Below are positions 5,179 to 5,651 of a stretch of 5,651 nt of DNA, piece by piece. Every line of letters begins with the position of its first letter. The first letter of the stretch is position 1. The notes under the pieces are model-generated. The model saw nothing but the letters and a program-made list of their open reading frames with translations. It had not been told where the DNA came from and searched no databases. The position numbers and the translations under genes are program-made. Where the stretch lies: contig JBPCRE010000102.1 in the NCBI GenBank assembly GCA_050997195.1, positions 1 through 5,651 on the forward strand. Direction: 5' to 3'. The stretch comes from JACCZP01 sp050997195 (GTDB lineage: Bacteria > Actinomycetota > Thermoleophilia > Solirubrobacterales > Thermoleophilaceae).

Positions 5179-5651
5179 ATGCCCGCTCAAGCCTACGCCG
5201 GTAAGGAATGCGTCTGCCAGATGCGCCGCGGGCTGTGCGACCAGAGCTGCGTGCAGGGCATGCTCGACACGCCCTTCTACATGGCGTGCCTGAAGCTCAC
5301 CGGGCGCAAGTGCCTCGTGGTGGGGGGCGGAGCCGTGGGCCTCGAGAAGATCGAGGGGCTGCTGGCGTGCGACGGCCAGGTCACGCTCGTGTCCCCCTCG
5401 GCCATTCCGGAGCTCGAGGACCTGGCCGCCGAGGGCTCCATAGTCTGGGAGCGCCGCGCCTACCGCGCCGACGATCTCGACGGCGCCTTCATTGCCGTGG
5501 CCGCCACAGGGGACACCGACATCAACGTGCGCGTGTACGAGGACGCCGAGGAGCAGGCCATGCTCGTCAACGTGGTGGACGTGCCGCCGCTCTGCAACTT
5601 CATCCTTCCCGCCGTCTTTCGCTCCGGTCCGCTCGCGGTGGCCATCTCCAC
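5179..5651 (+). CDS. cysG: siroheme synthase N-terminal domain (precorrin-2 dehydrogenase / sirohydrochlorin ferrochelatase), 3' end outside window
   Basis: The first 157 residues of a CysG/Met8-type enzyme, which oxidises precorrin-2 with NAD and inserts iron to make siroheme, the cofactor of sulfite and nitrite reductases. The Rossmann nucleotide loop is 'CLVVGGGAVGLEK' (45-57), followed by 'VTLVSP' (68-73), 'FIAVAATGDTDIN' (104-116), and 'LVNVVDVPPLCNFILPAVFRSGPLAVAIS' (129-157). D134 in 'NVVD' lines up with the catalytic Asp104 of E. coli CysG. The ATG at 5179 is the first possible start because an in-frame TAG sits at 5173-5175. It gives about 27 residues before the usual domain start ('MLDTPFYMACLKLTGRK', M28 at 5260), and these carry C11, C13, C20 and C24. 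No good ribosome-binding site is seen for either start. Whether a CobA methyltransferase domain follows, as in full CysG, cannot be seen, so the symbol is provisional. The gene is divergent from the DUF2236 gene. Confidence 0.9.
   Translation, partial: MPAQAYAGKECVCQMRRGLCDQSCVQGMLDTPFYMACLKLTGRKCLVVGGGAVGLEKIEGLLACDGQVTLVSPSAIPELEDLAAEGSIVWERRAYRADDLDGAFIAVAATGDTDINVRVYEDAEEQAMLVNVVDVPPLCNFILPAVFRSGPLAVAIS

Noticed and set aside
5143..5190. TTG start at 5190 adding 16 residues to the DUF2236 protein
   Set aside because: The ATG at 5142 has a well-placed AGAGG and fits the family start. The longer form would overlap the start of the siroheme-synthase gene.
5460..5651. 63-codon minus-strand frame at the right edge
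   Set aside because: It is antisense to the well-conserved catalytic region of the siroheme synthase and has no motif of its own.

Overview
The window is 5.65 kb of very GC-rich chromosomal DNA (roughly 70% GC by eye, not counted). Codons end overwhelmingly in G or C, three starts are GTG, and genes are packed almost without spacers. This style, together with an MpaB/DUF2236 oxygenase and a DMP19/DUF4375 protein, fits a high-GC actinobacterium, possibly of the Thermoleophilia/Solirubrobacterales type. That placement is inference; nothing here fixes the taxon. I see no mobile element, CRISPR array, tRNA or rRNA.

Layout from left to right: (1) the last 43 codons of an unidentified plus-strand gene, coupled by a GTGA overlap to (2) an RDD-family membrane protein and then (3) a small ankyrin-repeat protein. 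These converge on, and overlap by 31 bp with, (4) a minus-strand DMP19/DUF4375 protein, which lies downstream of (5) an M20-family metallopeptidase/deacylase, also on the minus strand. Divergent from the peptidase across only 36 bp is (6) rarA, the AAA+ replication-associated recombination factor. Its stop lies 2 bp from the stop of (7) a minus-strand DUF2236/MpaB-type haem oxygenase. Divergent from that, again across 36 bp, is (8) the start of a siroheme-synthase gene (precorrin-2 dehydrogenase/ferrochelatase domain), cut by the window end.

The genes do not form one pathway. The left plus-strand trio looks like an operon with a membrane protein and a protein-interaction module. The M20 and DUF4375 genes may be co-transcribed. 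rarA is housekeeping genome maintenance. The DUF2236 and siroheme genes form a divergent pair, linked at most by a shared control region containing a 6-bp inverted repeat. I find no convincing new multi-gene system. The most interesting local oddity is a four-cysteine N-terminal extension on the siroheme synthase. Next are the 31-bp convergent overlap with the very acidic DUF4375 protein, and the missing His in a conserved position of the DUF2236 protein.
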